In this document: one piece after another, positions 9,250 to 17,981 of the stretch
Layout: each line of letters begins with the position of its first letter
Position numbering within the stretch: the first letter of the stretch is position 1
Assembly: GCF_025154075.1 (NCBI RefSeq)
Contig: NZ_JAOAMU010000002.1
Coordinates: forward strand, 690,775-754,774
From: Chryseobacterium herbae
GTDB taxonomy: Bacteria > Bacteroidota > Bacteroidia > Flavobacteriales > Weeksellaceae
Direction of reading: 5' to 3'
DNA length: 64,000 nucleotides
Translations under genes and position numbers: made by a program
Notes under the pieces: model-generated
Told to the model about the DNA's origin: nothing
Database searches by the model: none
The model's input: only the letters and a program-made list of their open reading frames with translations

Positions 9250-10287
9250 TTATTTTAAGATGGTTTCATTGATCCATGTATTCAGTTCAACGGTATTTCT
9301 GAGGGTTTTCAGAAACCAGGCATTGGCTTTATAGTCTTCGATATACTGAGGAAAATAGACGTTGAGACCTTTTCTGAAATTAAAAAAGCTGAGGTGTATA
9401 TTTTCTGCTAAAGACTCAAGACGTTTGTTAAGCCATATCTTATCCTCCGACAGACCGGATGCATGATGCCTGATCAGAACTTCAATGACGGGGATATCAA
9501 TTCTTTCCGATTCTCTCAGTATTTTATCCAAAGCATTCGTCAGTACTTCATCGTTAAGGAAATTGATATGAGGCAGATTATCCTCATTATTCTGAAAAAG
9601 ATGCTCAAACTCAAGATCATGAAGCAGATGATGAGCTCCATGCATAATTTCCGAAGCAGAACTGTAGTCACTATTATCTTTTACAATAAAAACAGCCGGG
9701 ATGTCCATTTTCAGACGGGTATAAGCTTCAATTTTATGATGGCCGTCCAGTACAAAAGCAGAGCTCAACATCGGATCCAAATGGAAGAGGCTGTAAAATA
9801 TAATAGGTTTCGGGCGGCCTCCTTTTTTGATCAGATCGATGTAGTATTCCGTTCTTTCAGGATTAATGCTTTTACTTTCCAGCGTATACAGATAATTAAA
9901 ATCATCAAAAGGGTAGAACCAGCCTGAAAATTTCTGCTCATTGGTATTTTCATCAGCAGGTAAAGATCTGCTCATGTAAAAATTGGAATTATCGTACGGA
10001 ATTTTACCCAGATTGACCTGATAAGTGCCATTTTCAAAAAGCTTAAGAAAATCCTCAATGCTTGTCATGAGTTCAGCTTCTGTTCCATCAGTAAGCGCTT
10101 GATTAAGACCATCAGAAAACGTGATCTTTTCCTTGTCAGAAAGTTCAGACACGGCATAGTATTCACCCACACTTCCACGGGAGTCCGGCCAATTGATGGC
10201 CACAGGACGTCTGATGATTAAGCAGCTGGCAAAACCATCGTACAGAGCTTTGATAATGCCCTGTCCGTGAGTGATGTGTATTTCCAT
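9250..10287 (-). CDS. ParB/sulfiredoxin-like domain protein
   Basis: The protein has 345 residues and no signal peptide. The centre (about residues 155-200) reads KPIIFYSLFHLDPMLSSAFV followed by LDGHHKIEAYTRL. This resembles the ParB/sulfiredoxin-fold nucleotide-binding motif (a G-H-H/H-R-x-A-A pattern after a strand giving a value to look up). The C-terminal third is helical. It starts 8 bp after the ABC ATPase gene, so the two are almost certainly cotranscribed. ParB-like folds can bind or hydrolyse nucleotides as well as DNA. No helix-turn-helix is evident, so a partition function is unlikely. The specific role is unknown. Confidence 0.55.
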   Translation of the reverse strand: MEIHITHGQGIIKALYDGFASCLIIRRPVAINWPDSRGSVGEYYAVSELSDKEKITFSDGLNQALTDGTEAELMTSIEDFLKLFENGTYQVNLGKIPYDNSNFYMSRSLPADENTNEQKFSGWFYPFDDFNYLYTLESKSINPERTEYYIDLIKKGGRPKPIIFYSLFHLDPMLSSAFVLDGHHKIEAYTRLKMDIPAVFIVKDNSDYSSASEIMHGAHHLLHDLEFEHLFQNNEDNLPHINFLNDEVLTNALDKILRESERIDIPVIEVLIRHHASGLSEDKIWLNKRLESLAENIHLSFFNFRKGLNVYFPQYIEDYKANAWFLKTLRNTVELNTWINETILK

Positions 10288-10295
10288 GGAATGAA

Positions 10296-10997
10296 TTAAG
10301 AAACGGCGGTGTAGCTTGCAAAAGCTTCTTCCAGACTGTTGAATCGGCCTTTAAATTCGTCGATAGGGCAGTCCTGAAGAATGTTTCCTTTATGAATAAG
10401 AATAACACGGGAGCACAGTGCTTCCACCTCCTGCATGATGTGGGTAGACAGAAGAACCGTTTTCTGCTGACCAATCTCTTTCACAACATTTCTGATCTCA
10501 ATGATCTGGTTCGGATCCAGTCCGTTGGTAGGTTCGTCCAGAATCAATAGATCCGGCCGGTGAATGATGGCCTGTGCAAGTCCGACTCTCTGTTTGTATC
10601 CTTTTGACAACTGACCGATTTTTTTCGATTTTTCAGGAGTGATTCCCACCAGTTCTATTACTTCATCTACTCTGGCTGCCGATATTTTGTGGATATTGGC
10701 GACAAACTGAAGATATTCTCTGACGTACATTTCCAGATACAGCGGATTGTTTTCGGGAAGGAAACCTATTTTTTTCTTGCTTTCGATCTCGTTTTCGGAA
10801 ATATTCATTCCGTTAAAGATGATTTTGCCCTGATCAATTTTCAGCGCTCCGACGATAGATTTCATCAGCGTGGATTTCCCAGCTCCGTTGGGACCGAGAA
10901 GGCCGATGATTTCATTTTTATCAATAGAAATATTGATGTTGTCCAGGGCAGTCTGTTCTCCAAACTTTTTGGTTAAATTGATGATCTGAAGCGGCAT
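10296..10997 (-). CDS. ABC transporter ATP-binding protein, GldA-like
   Basis: The protein has 233 residues with all ATPase motifs: Walker A GPNGAGKST (35-43), signature LSKGYKQRVGLAQ (about 134-146), Walker B LLILDEPTNGLDP (about 155-167) and the H-loop STHIM. The sequence is close to the GldA/CcmA-type subfamily common in Bacteroidota, but lacks most of the C-terminal extension of GldA (usually near 300 residues). GldA powers the GldAFG exporter needed for gliding in some Flavobacteriia. No GldF or GldG permease gene lies beside it; its partner here is the ParB-like gene. The ATPase assignment is firm and the subfamily tentative, so no gene symbol is given. Confidence 0.88.
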   Translation of the reverse strand: MPLQIINLTKKFGEQTALDNINISIDKNEIIGLLGPNGAGKSTLMKSIVGALKIDQGKIIFNGMNISENEIESKKKIGFLPENNPLYLEMYVREYLQFVANIHKISAARVDEVIELVGITPEKSKKIGQLSKGYKQRVGLAQAIIHRPDLLILDEPTNGLDPNQIIEIRNVVKEIGQQKTVLLSTHIMQEVEALCSRVILIHKGNILQDCPIDEFKGRFNSLEEAFASYTAVS

Positions 10998-11030
10998 AAT
11001 TCTTAATGTCTTTTTGCAAAAGTAAAAATA

Positions 11031-11055
11031 AAAAACTCATTCGGATGAATGAGTT
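11031..11055 (-). terminator. Rho-independent terminator after the 11080-11649 gene
   Basis: A perfect 9-bp stem (AACTCATTC at 11034-11042, GAATGAGTT at 11047-11055) encloses a 4-nt loop. On the minus strand it is followed by a run of T (the A run left of 11036 on the plus strand). It lies just past the stop of the minus-strand gene ending at 11080. Confidence 0.75.
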
Positions 11056-11079
11056 CAGTAATATTGAAAAATAATATGA

Positions 11080-11649
11080 TTATTTCTTTGATTTTTTGTT
11101 TTTGCTGTTACCATTTGAAGACGGTGCAGCAGTAGATGCCTGACTGGAACCAGCCTTTGTACCATTGATATGATTCATGGTAGCCGGTTTTTCGTACATC
11201 GCAGATTTTCCATTGACTCTTCCGAATACTTTCTCCATTTGTTTTTTATTTAAAAACTGGGATTTTCCAACGTATTTACGGTTTTTATTGATGTACTGAA
11301 TAAACTGAACGGTCGGTTGGCCGTAGTTTTTTTCATAATGCAGTTCAATAATGTCATTGGGAAGTTCCAGGATGATGTTTTCGTCCGGAGTTGTGAGGAA
11401 ACCATCCATAATCAGTTTGTAAAGACCGGAGACATCGCCATCCATATTCTGGAATGAAAAAGATCTGATCGTGTTCAGGTTACTGGTATTGAGATCCTGA
11501 TAGTTGATGGTAAATTTATCCTCTTTTTTATATAAACCTACGGAATTATCTTTGCCAATTTCCACCAGACTTTCGTTTTTCAACACTTTGATCTGTGAGA
11601 AAACTGAAACGCCGAACATACATGTAATGAGTAGAATTATTTTTCTCAT
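11080..11649 (-). CDS. Secreted protein of unknown function with a basic low-complexity tail
   Basis: The protein has 189 residues. It starts with a signal peptide (MRKIILLITCMFGVSVFSQ), continues with a beta-rich domain, and ends in a Ser/Ala/Asn-rich linker and the basic tail NKKSKK. The sequence around residues 95-130 (ILELPNDIIELHYEKNYGQP) has no signature I recognise. A clear terminator follows, so it is probably a single-gene unit. Periplasmic or outer-surface location is expected from the signal peptide. Confidence 0.7.
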   Translation of the reverse strand: MRKIILLITCMFGVSVFSQIKVLKNESLVEIGKDNSVGLYKKEDKFTINYQDLNTSNLNTIRSFSFQNMDGDVSGLYKLIMDGFLTTPDENIILELPNDIIELHYEKNYGQPTVQFIQYINKNRKYVGKSQFLNKKQMEKVFGRVNGKSAMYEKPATMNHINGTKAGSSQASTAAPSSNGNSKNKKSKK

Positions 11650-12118
11650 GTGGAGGGATTTTAATGTTTTATAAATTGGTGGATTAAAACTAATAATAAA
11701 AATGCGAAAAACATTTATTTCTTAAGCAAAAGTAACACTTTTTTTTAATATTAGTATGTGATCTCTTTTCCATATTATGCATGCCATAAGGATGTTTTGA
11801 ACCATTTACTGATTTCATTTCTAATGATTTAAAGGCTTTTTTACAGGATAAATTTAACATTAAACAGATAAAAGATGTAGAATTTGTTTTCGGTATAAAT
11901 GGCTGGAAAACAACTGGTCATTGTTTTTTTTATCATACAAAACATAATATTCTATAGATTAAAGTTAATCATAAACAACTTGATGATGTTTAAACAGGTT
12001 CTCCACGACTTGGAAATCACCTTTTAAATACTTGATGAAAGCAAAAATATTTTTTGAATGGACATAAGATGGAATGAAATAACTCTTATTTTTGTCTCAT
12101 TATACATGCTCATTCACC
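11650..12118. other. Divergent intergenic region, 469 bp
   Basis: This AT-rich spacer separates divergent genes. On the minus strand a TACTTTTG box (11727-11734), matching the Bacteroidota -7 consensus TAnnTTTG, lies about 80 bp before the 11649 start, but I see no TTG at the right spacing. I found no open frame or RNA structure I can support. Confidence 0.4.
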
Positions 12119-12682
12119 ATGATCAATATCACAGAATTTAAAGAAAACCTGGGTTTAAAAGAGATTCCGGTCGAACTGGAAAAACTGATTTATTTTCAAG
12201 ACAATATCTCCTCCGGAGAAAATTACAGCCAGGGTTTTGGCATTTTGATCGATGATAAATCCGGATTGAAGAGCTGGAGTGAGGATGAAAACTTTTTAGC
12301 GTGTTTATTTCCTATTGCTCAGGCGAACGGTTCAGGCTCATTTTATGCAATTTGGAATGACGGAACAGATAAAACTTTAAATCAAATGCCTGTCGTGGTG
12401 TTTGGAGATGAAGGCGGCGTTCATATTGTTGCCGAAAATATCCTGCAGCTGCTTCATTTGCTCACTTATGATACTGAAATTTCCGTAGATTTTGATACTG
12501 CTTATTTTTACAGGGATGAAGATGATTATGAGGAAAGCGAAGATCTTGATGAATACCTGAAGTGGATGGCAGGGGATTACAACTTCACCCAGATTGAAGA
12601 ACCTGATGAATTGATCAAAGCTGCTCAGGACAAGTACAAAGAACATTTTGAACAATGGTTCGGACAATATGTTGAATACTAA
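12119..12682 (+). CDS. Acidic cytosolic protein, SUKH/SMI1-like
   Basis: The protein has 187 residues from the ATG at 12119. An in-frame TTG lies 27 bp upstream, but the ATG is the better start. The centre contains GSGSFYAIWNDG and PVVVFGDEGGVHIVAENI, a pattern I associate with SMI1/KNR4 (SUKH)-like proteins, many of which are immunity or binding proteins. The second half is very acidic (EDDYEESEDLDEYLKW). No toxin gene lies beside it. It converges with the DUF4440 gene, with only 9 bp between stops. The family assignment is from memory of the motif and should be treated as probable only. Confidence 0.6.
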   Translation: MINITEFKENLGLKEIPVELEKLIYFQDNISSGENYSQGFGILIDDKSGLKSWSEDENFLACLFPIAQANGSGSFYAIWNDGTDKTLNQMPVVVFGDEGGVHIVAENILQLLHLLTYDTEISVDFDTAYFYRDEDDYEESEDLDEYLKWMAGDYNFTQIEEPDELIKAAQDKYKEHFEQWFGQYVEY

Positions 12683-12691
12683 TGGAATGAT

Positions 12692-13174
12692 CTAATGTCC
12701 ATAGCTGACCACTCTTGAAATTTTCCAGCCATCAGATGTTTTTTTCCAGACATGGACAAATTTGAATGTTCCACAGTTGATCAGGGAACCATTTTCCAGA
12801 CGGCAAAACTGATGGACGCCGGTTTGTACAGCTCCGTAATCTTTAATAGGATAGACTTCAACGGATCCCGGAACCAAAACCCTTCGGGTATAGCTGTAAT
12901 TTTTAGCCACTCTGCTGAAATTATCAACGGTTTCCTGATAATTGGCCAGCCCTCCCACGTCATGAAAAAATTCAAGATCTTCCGTGAAAAATGTCTTCAG
13001 TTGATCGATATTTCCGGAATTTGCGGCACCAAAAACAAGGCTGTCTTTTTTCATAATGGTATCATAGAGTTCCTTTGAAACGGGAGTGTAGGCTTTTGAT
13101 TGAGAGAAGAATACTGTCCAGACTGAACAGCAAAGGAATATTGAAAAGAGTTTAACCATCAGTATTTTCTTCAT
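12692..13174 (-). CDS. Secreted DUF4440/SnoaL-like (NTF2-fold) protein
   Basis: The protein has 160 residues: an N-terminal signal peptide (hydrophobic LFSIFLCCSVWTVFFS) and an NTF2-like domain. Typical features are DSLVFGAANSGNIDQLKTFF near the start and the closing FKFVHVWKKTSDGWKISRVV. The length fits the DUF4440 family. Members include small ligand-binding proteins and enzymes, but the sequence gives no catalytic assignment. The gene is monocistronic and convergent with 12119-12682. Confidence 0.82.
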   Translation of the reverse strand: MKKILMVKLFSIFLCCSVWTVFFSQSKAYTPVSKELYDTIMKKDSLVFGAANSGNIDQLKTFFTEDLEFFHDVGGLANYQETVDNFSRVAKNYSYTRRVLVPGSVEVYPIKDYGAVQTGVHQFCRLENGSLINCGTFKFVHVWKKTSDGWKISRVVSYGH

Positions 13175-13371
13175 AGGATAAGATTTTATGGTGTGATCGA
13201 ATTTTGGAAAGTCGGCCGTATGGATACCTCAATCTGATCAAAGGTAACCAATTAAGAATCAATGGCTGGAAAAAAAGATAAGATTGCAGAATCTTCACCG
13301 AAAAGCTTTGCGGCTTCATTGGTATTGATGGGTTATAATTTGTACTTTTATCTTGATTATAATTTTTGAAT

Positions 13372-13872
13372 ATGACTATTTTACACCAGGATCAGAATTT
13401 TACGATCCGTAGATTTTTACCTGAAGAACAGAGCCTGTTTTGTAACCTTTTTGAAGATGATGAGGTTACCCGATATCTTCCTTACCGTTCATCTGAGCAG
13501 TACGCGGAAATGTTTGAAATAGCCTTGGAAGATTATAGCAAAGGACTGTTTGGCCGTTTTGGAATCTTCGGTTTTGAACACAATGATTTTATCGGAATGT
13601 GCCTGGTCCGAAATTTTGCAGATGTACCCGGACAGATTGAAATTGGCTATACATTAGGAAAGAAATACTGGGGAAAAGGTATTGCAACGGAAGTTAGCCG
13701 TGCTTTGGTCAATTATTCTTTATTAAATACAGAAGGAGGCGATATCGTAGCCGTGACCGATCTGGACAATATAGGATCGCAAAAAGTATTGGAAAAAGCG
13801 GGTTTCAGCCGAACAGATAATCTGAAAAGACCGGACAGTGAGATGGCTTACTACATCATTCAGCGCAATTAA
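13372..13872 (+). CDS. GNAT family N-acetyltransferase (RimJ/RimL-like)
   Basis: The protein has 166 residues from the ATG at 13372; a TTG two codons upstream is less likely. It shows the acetyl-CoA binding stretch IEIGYTLGKKYWGKGIATEV (about 86-105) with the R/Q-x-x-G-x-G/A-type loop, and the later DLDNIGSQKVLEKAGF typical of the RimJ/RimL subgroup. It would transfer an acetyl group to an amine substrate I cannot name. The gene stands alone and is followed by a perfect 12-bp hairpin shared with the converging LytTR gene. Confidence 0.88.
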   Translation: MTILHQDQNFTIRRFLPEEQSLFCNLFEDDEVTRYLPYRSSEQYAEMFEIALEDYSKGLFGRFGIFGFEHNDFIGMCLVRNFADVPGQIEIGYTLGKKYWGKGIATEVSRALVNYSLLNTEGGDIVAVTDLDNIGSQKVLEKAGFSRTDNLKRPDSEMAYYIIQRN

Positions 13873-13955
13873 ACTTAAACTGAGTGCGAGATTAAAGCTA
13901 TTTATTTTAATGACATTAAGGAAGCCTGAACCTACTTAGGTCCTGACAGTCCTGC

Positions 13956-13990
13956 TAACCATGTCAAGGTTCAAAATATTGACATGGTTA
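13956..13990. terminator. Bidirectional hairpin between convergent genes
   Basis: A perfect 12-bp inverted repeat (TAACCATGTCAA at 13956-13967 and its complement at 13979-13990) encloses an 11-nt loop. It lies between the stops of the plus-strand GNAT gene and the minus-strand response-regulator gene. The T run is weak on both sides, so termination is likely but not certain. Confidence 0.6.
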
Positions 13991-14006
13991 ATTAAATTCA
14001 TGAAAT

Positions 14007-14705
14007 TTACTGATTAACGGAACCCTTAGAAACCGCGGTTACAAAAGCATCATATTCACTTTTATAGCTTCTGCCAACGGGAATATGGTAAGTGCCGAGG
14101 ACTATTTCATTAGTGTTAAAAGCAGTAACGAATTGAGTATTAATCATAAACGAACGGTGAATCCTTACCAATCCTTTTCCCGATAAAATAGACTCCAGAT
14201 CTGTCATTGTAGCCTTTGAAATGATACTTTCATTGTTCATCAGAACTGTTTTAATATCATTGCCCTGACTTTCAAAATAGACAATCTCCCGGATGAGAAC
14301 TTTTCGGGTCATGCCTTCGGTTTTAAGCATAATGAAATCTTCGTGTGCGTCGGTTTTGTGCCTTAAAACCCGTTCCACCGATTTAAAGAAACGTTCAAAC
14401 ATAATAGGTTTCAAAAGATAGTCCACGGCTTCGAGTTCGAAACCTTCAATGGCAAAATCCCGGTAAGCCGTTGTAAAAATGGTAGGCGGTTTCTGCGACA
14501 GCGATCTCAAAAAATCAATTCCGGTTAAATGGGGCATCTGGATATCCAGAAACATCAGGCCTACAGATTTTGTCTGCAGAAGTTGATAAGCATCCATTGC
14601 ATTTTCAGCTGTTCCCACCAGTTTTAAATGGCCGATTCTGGAAATGTGTTTCTCCAGCAATGTAGCTGCCAAAGGTTCGTCGTCTACAATAATACAGTTG
14701 ATCAT
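14007..14705 (-). CDS. LytTR-family response regulator
   Basis: The protein has 232 residues. The receiver domain (1-120) has the acidic pair DD at 8-9, phospho-acceptor Asp at 54 (LMFLDIQMP) and a conserved Lys in LLKPIMF. The LytTR DNA-binding domain follows (about 135-230; GKGLVRIHRSFMINTQFV). It is the partner of the LytS-type kinase: its ATG overlaps the kinase stop by 4 bp. LytTR regulators bind direct repeats upstream of target promoters and often govern adhesion or envelope functions. Targets are not evident from the window. Confidence 0.95.
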   Translation of the reverse strand: MINCIIVDDEPLAATLLEKHISRIGHLKLVGTAENAMDAYQLLQTKSVGLMFLDIQMPHLTGIDFLRSLSQKPPTIFTTAYRDFAIEGFELEAVDYLLKPIMFERFFKSVERVLRHKTDAHEDFIMLKTEGMTRKVLIREIVYFESQGNDIKTVLMNNESIISKATMTDLESILSGKGLVRIHRSFMINTQFVTAFNTNEIVLGTYHIPVGRSYKSEYDAFVTAVSKGSVNQ

Positions 14706-15760
14706 AAAGCTGCCGGCGTTTTTATTTCTACTTTAAAAATATGGTTTTCTCTCGAAACATTGAATACAAAATGGTCATTATAATGAAGTCTGAGCTGTTT
14801 TTCAATATTTTTGAGTCCGATTCCTTTTGGATCATTGGTTTCATCGTCACTACAGGTGTTTTCAATCTTAAAAATTAAATACGATTCATCTGAGGAAACA
14901 TCAATTTTAATCTCTGTCTGATCCTTACTTTTTCCTGCCCCATGTTTAAAAGCATTTTCAACCAATGTCAGATACAAAAGCGGGGGAATGGTGGCTCCGG
15001 AATTGAAGTGGATTTCTTTACTGATCTTCAGTCTTTCTTTGCTATATCTGAGGCTTTCCAGTGCGATATAATGATCAATCACAGCGAGCTCTTCTGATAC
15101 CGGAATTTCATTTTTAGGTCCTTTGTACAGGATATAATCCAGGATATCCGAAAGCCGGCTAATCGACTCCGAAGTCTTCTCCGAATTGCTGAGCGACAGA
15201 GCATAAATATTGTTCAGGGTGTTGAACAAAAAATGCGGATTCAGCTGGGATTTCAGAGATTTTAATTCCAGTTCTGCTTTTTCCTTCAGCAGCCGTGTGG
15301 TGTTCTCCTTTTCATCTCTGTAACGGATCACAAACATCACCGAAATAAAAATAAAGCCTGCACTAATCAGCGAAAAAGTATAATGCGTCAGAAGATACCT
15401 GATATCTGTAAAAATGCTGTAGAAACTGTCCTGAGGCTCATCAATGAAAAATGGTTCTGCACAATAGACAATAAAGATCCTGTTCATCACCGAAATGACA
15501 TATAAACTGAGAACGAGATACAGGAAAAAGGTGACATATTTTTTCCGGTCAAAGAAGTTTCGGATCAGAATGTAATAGATGAAATTGGCCCCGGCGATCT
15601 GAAATATCCAATGACAGAAATTATAAATCAGAGTAGTTGCAGACATACCGCCGTCATATTCTCCGTAATTTCTCACGGTTCCGAATAAGAACAAAGCCGT
15701 CCAAAAGAACAGCTGGAAATAAACATTTTGCTTTAGATGATGTTCCGGTCCGAATTTCAT
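14702..15760 (-). CDS. LytS-type sensor histidine kinase
   Basis: The protein has 352 residues from the ATG ending at 15760 (start MKFGPEHHLKQ). A TTG eight codons upstream also opens the frame but is less likely. About four membrane segments (20-150) are followed by a dimerisation/His box (LKSQLNPHFLFNTLNNIYAL; the His after NP is the expected phosphorylation site) and an ATPase domain (LTLVENAFKHGAGK, then GIGLKNIEKQL). This is the His_kinase (LytS/YehU) family, which usually lacks a periplasmic sensor domain. It is cotranscribed with the LytTR regulator through a 4-bp overlap. Confidence 0.94.
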   Translation of the reverse strand: MKFGPEHHLKQNVYFQLFFWTALFLFGTVRNYGEYDGGMSATTLIYNFCHWIFQIAGANFIYYILIRNFFDRKKYVTFFLYLVLSLYVISVMNRIFIVYCAEPFFIDEPQDSFYSIFTDIRYLLTHYTFSLISAGFIFISVMFVIRYRDEKENTTRLLKEKAELELKSLKSQLNPHFLFNTLNNIYALSLSNSEKTSESISRLSDILDYILYKGPKNEIPVSEELAVIDHYIALESLRYSKERLKISKEIHFNSGATIPPLLYLTLVENAFKHGAGKSKDQTEIKIDVSSDESYLIFKIENTCSDDETNDPKGIGLKNIEKQLRLHYNDHFVFNVSRENHIFKVEIKTPAAL

Positions 15761-15946
15761 AACGTTCAAAAATATAAAATCCAACGCTACAAGTGCTGAT
15801 TATTTGATAAAATGAATGGAATTGATGACGGAAAGGCCCCATTGCAGTTCAGACTGCGGATACTACTATTGACATCCGGATCAATGTTTTCTGTCATTAT
15901 TGATCAAAATTGCTGGTGTGGTTGACAATATTTGCAGAAAAAAATA

Positions 15947-17074
15947 ATGCCTGCAGACCTTCATTCTTCTGAAAGACTTTACGGATTGGATCATTTACGA
16001 GCTTTAGCCATTGTATTGGTTTTAATGTATCACTACCGCGCTTTTAAACATCCAGTCTGGATTGATACGATCGGCAGATTCGGATGGACCGGAGTGGACT
16101 TATTCTTTGTGCTGAGTGGATTTTTAATCTCAGGACAGTTGTTTAAAGAAATTGAAAAAAGTGGAGGGATCAGTTTAAAGACTTTCTTCACCAAACGGTT
16201 TTTCAGGATCATTCCGCCTTATGTTTTTACACTTTTCCTGTATTTTGCATTTCCTTTTTTCAGGGAACGGGAGTCGCTAAGTTCATGGTGGAAATTTATC
16301 ACGTTTACCCAGAATTATGGGCTGGATGTCATTAATCGGGGAACCTTTTCGCATGCATGGTCCTTATGTATCGAAGAACAGTTTTACCTTTTTCTTCCTT
16401 TGCTGCTTCTGACAGCGATAAAGACAAAAGTTTTCCGGTATACAGCGATTTTTGCAGGTGCTCTCATTCTCTTTTCCTTAACGGCCAGATGGTTCATATG
16501 GGAAAATTCAATCGTTCCTGTGTTGGATACCGAAGGTTTTTGGAAGGAATGGTACATAAAAATATATTATCCCACTCACACGCGTCTGGACGGTCTTGCA
16601 GTCGGAGTCATTATCGGTTTTCTGATGCAGTATTCCGTCCGTTTTAAAAATTTGGTTCATCATAATGGGAACAGATTTTTTATTCTTGGAATTATTCTGC
16701 TCGGTTTTACATTCTGGATTTGTAATGATCAGGTTTCTCAGGAAGCTTCTGTCTTCGGATTTACATTGGTGGCGCTCAGTTATGGAATTATTTTAATGTC
16801 AGCCATTTCTAAATCTTCTTTTATGTTCAAAACGAAATCATCTATCACAGCACAACTGGCGGGGCTGTCTTATGCCATTTACCTTTCCCATAAAGGCATT
16901 ATTCATATGATTCAGTGTGCACTTGAAAAATCAGGGCTGGAAACATCTGACAATATCAGTCTTTTCATTGGTCTGGCAGGATGCATTGCAGGAGGATTGT
17001 TGTATAGATTTGTCATTGAAAAGCCGTCTTCAAAGGCTAAATATATATTTCTGAAGAGGATAAATAAGAATTGA
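15947..17074 (+). CDS. Acyltransferase family 3 membrane protein (OafA/YrhL-like)
   Basis: The protein has 375 residues from the ATG at 15947 (MPADLHSSERL). It has about ten hydrophobic segments. The N-terminal YGLDHLRALAIVLVLMYHY carries the conserved Arg, and the catalytic-type His is in MYHYRAF. GWTGVDLFFVLSGFLISGQL is the family hallmark, and SHAWSLCIEEQFYLFLPLLL follows. These integral enzymes move acyl groups onto extracytoplasmic sugars such as O-antigen or peptidoglycan. The substrate cannot be told from context. It is divergent from the LytS kinase. Confidence 0.92.
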   Translation: MPADLHSSERLYGLDHLRALAIVLVLMYHYRAFKHPVWIDTIGRFGWTGVDLFFVLSGFLISGQLFKEIEKSGGISLKTFFTKRFFRIIPPYVFTLFLYFAFPFFRERESLSSWWKFITFTQNYGLDVINRGTFSHAWSLCIEEQFYLFLPLLLLTAIKTKVFRYTAIFAGALILFSLTARWFIWENSIVPVLDTEGFWKEWYIKIYYPTHTRLDGLAVGVIIGFLMQYSVRFKNLVHHNGNRFFILGIILLGFTFWICNDQVSQEASVFGFTLVALSYGIILMSAISKSSFMFKTKSSITAQLAGLSYAIYLSHKGIIHMIQCALEKSGLETSDNISLFIGLAGCIAGGLLYRFVIEKPSSKAKYIFLKRINKN

Positions 17075-17223
17075 GAATCAAGATGCCAGACATCAGATTT
17101 CAGACATCAGACGGTGAATCTAGTAATTAACTCAGCAACCAGTAATGCTACCTAACTCTAAAACTCTAAAACTCTCCGACACTCAAACCCTCCAACGCTC
17201 AAACCCGAAACCCGCATCCCATA

Positions 17224-17664
17224 TTATCTTGGCAAAGCATTTCTAATGTTCCCAATATCCTTTTGAAAAATATCAAGGTCTTTTTCAACAACGATCTCAT
17301 GGGTGTTTTTTGCTTGTATAACCAGTTCATGATACTCTTTTTTGAGCAGGGAAGTAAGCGGTCTGTCCTTAAAGGCGAGTTCCTTTTCTCTAATACCAAA
17401 ATCATAGTCAGAAAAAGGATAGTCAATTTTACCAATCTTTACACCATCTCTTGAAATCTCACATTTGTTTTTGATGTAGGTCACGATCAGGAGAAGTGGC
17501 ATGATGACAAATCCAAATAAGCTGAAAAAACCAACGCGATAGGTTGGATTTTTATGTAAAATAACACCGTCAATCAGGTTGTAGAATGATCCGGTCATGA
17601 TGAACGGAGCCAGAACTGCATAAAAGAGAAGGACCTTTTTTGCCAAACATATTTTTAAACTCAT
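17224..17664 (-). CDS. Small membrane protein of unknown function
   Basis: The protein has 146 residues with two N-terminal hydrophobic segments (about 10-32 and 42-62, VGFFSLFGFVIMPLLLIVTY). A soluble basic C-terminal half follows, rich in Lys/Glu. The arrangement (two membrane helices, then a PH-like beta region beginning CEISRDGVKIGKIDYPFSDY) recalls bacterial PH-domain membrane proteins, but I cannot confirm this. The 150 bp between it and the converging acyltransferase gene is low-complexity sequence with repeated ACTCTAAA and CTCAAACC motifs. Confidence 0.65.
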   Translation of the reverse strand: MSLKICLAKKVLLFYAVLAPFIMTGSFYNLIDGVILHKNPTYRVGFFSLFGFVIMPLLLIVTYIKNKCEISRDGVKIGKIDYPFSDYDFGIREKELAFKDRPLTSLLKKEYHELVIQAKNTHEIVVEKDLDIFQKDIGNIRNALPR

Positions 17665-17981
17665 CTCTAATCGATTTAAATTATTCCTGTTAATTATATC
17701 TGCAGCGTCGGAATAAACAATAGTAAAGTTTGTAATTTATTCATCCTTAATGTAATGGGAAAATAAGATATATTTTTCACCTCCACAAGTAAGGAATTTG
17801 ATGAACGATTCACAGCAGGAAACATGAGTATTTTCACAAAATATGCTGCAAAAAATAAATATTTTTCTTAAATTGAATAAGACAACAGAGATTACATCGA
17901 CAATAAGAGAGATTCTTCTCAATCAAAGACCCTTTCCAGCCACCAAAGATGCCTGTTTTCTGATATCTTAAAACTAAAATA
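17665..17981. other. Divergent intergenic region, 317 bp
   Basis: AT-rich spacer between the small membrane-protein gene and the esterase gene. Short minus-strand frames are present, but none has a coding pattern I trust. No consensus TAnnTTTG promoter with a well-spaced TTG was found by eye. Confidence 0.35.

Noticed and set aside
15761..15784. Longer start for the LytS kinase (TTG at 15784)
   Set aside because: The ATG at 15760 gives a normal family start, and the upstream codons look like leader sequence.
17075..17223. ACTCTAAA/CTCAAACC low-complexity stretch as a regulatory array
   Set aside because: It lies between converging genes, the units are irregular and there is no dyad. Probably slippage-derived filler.
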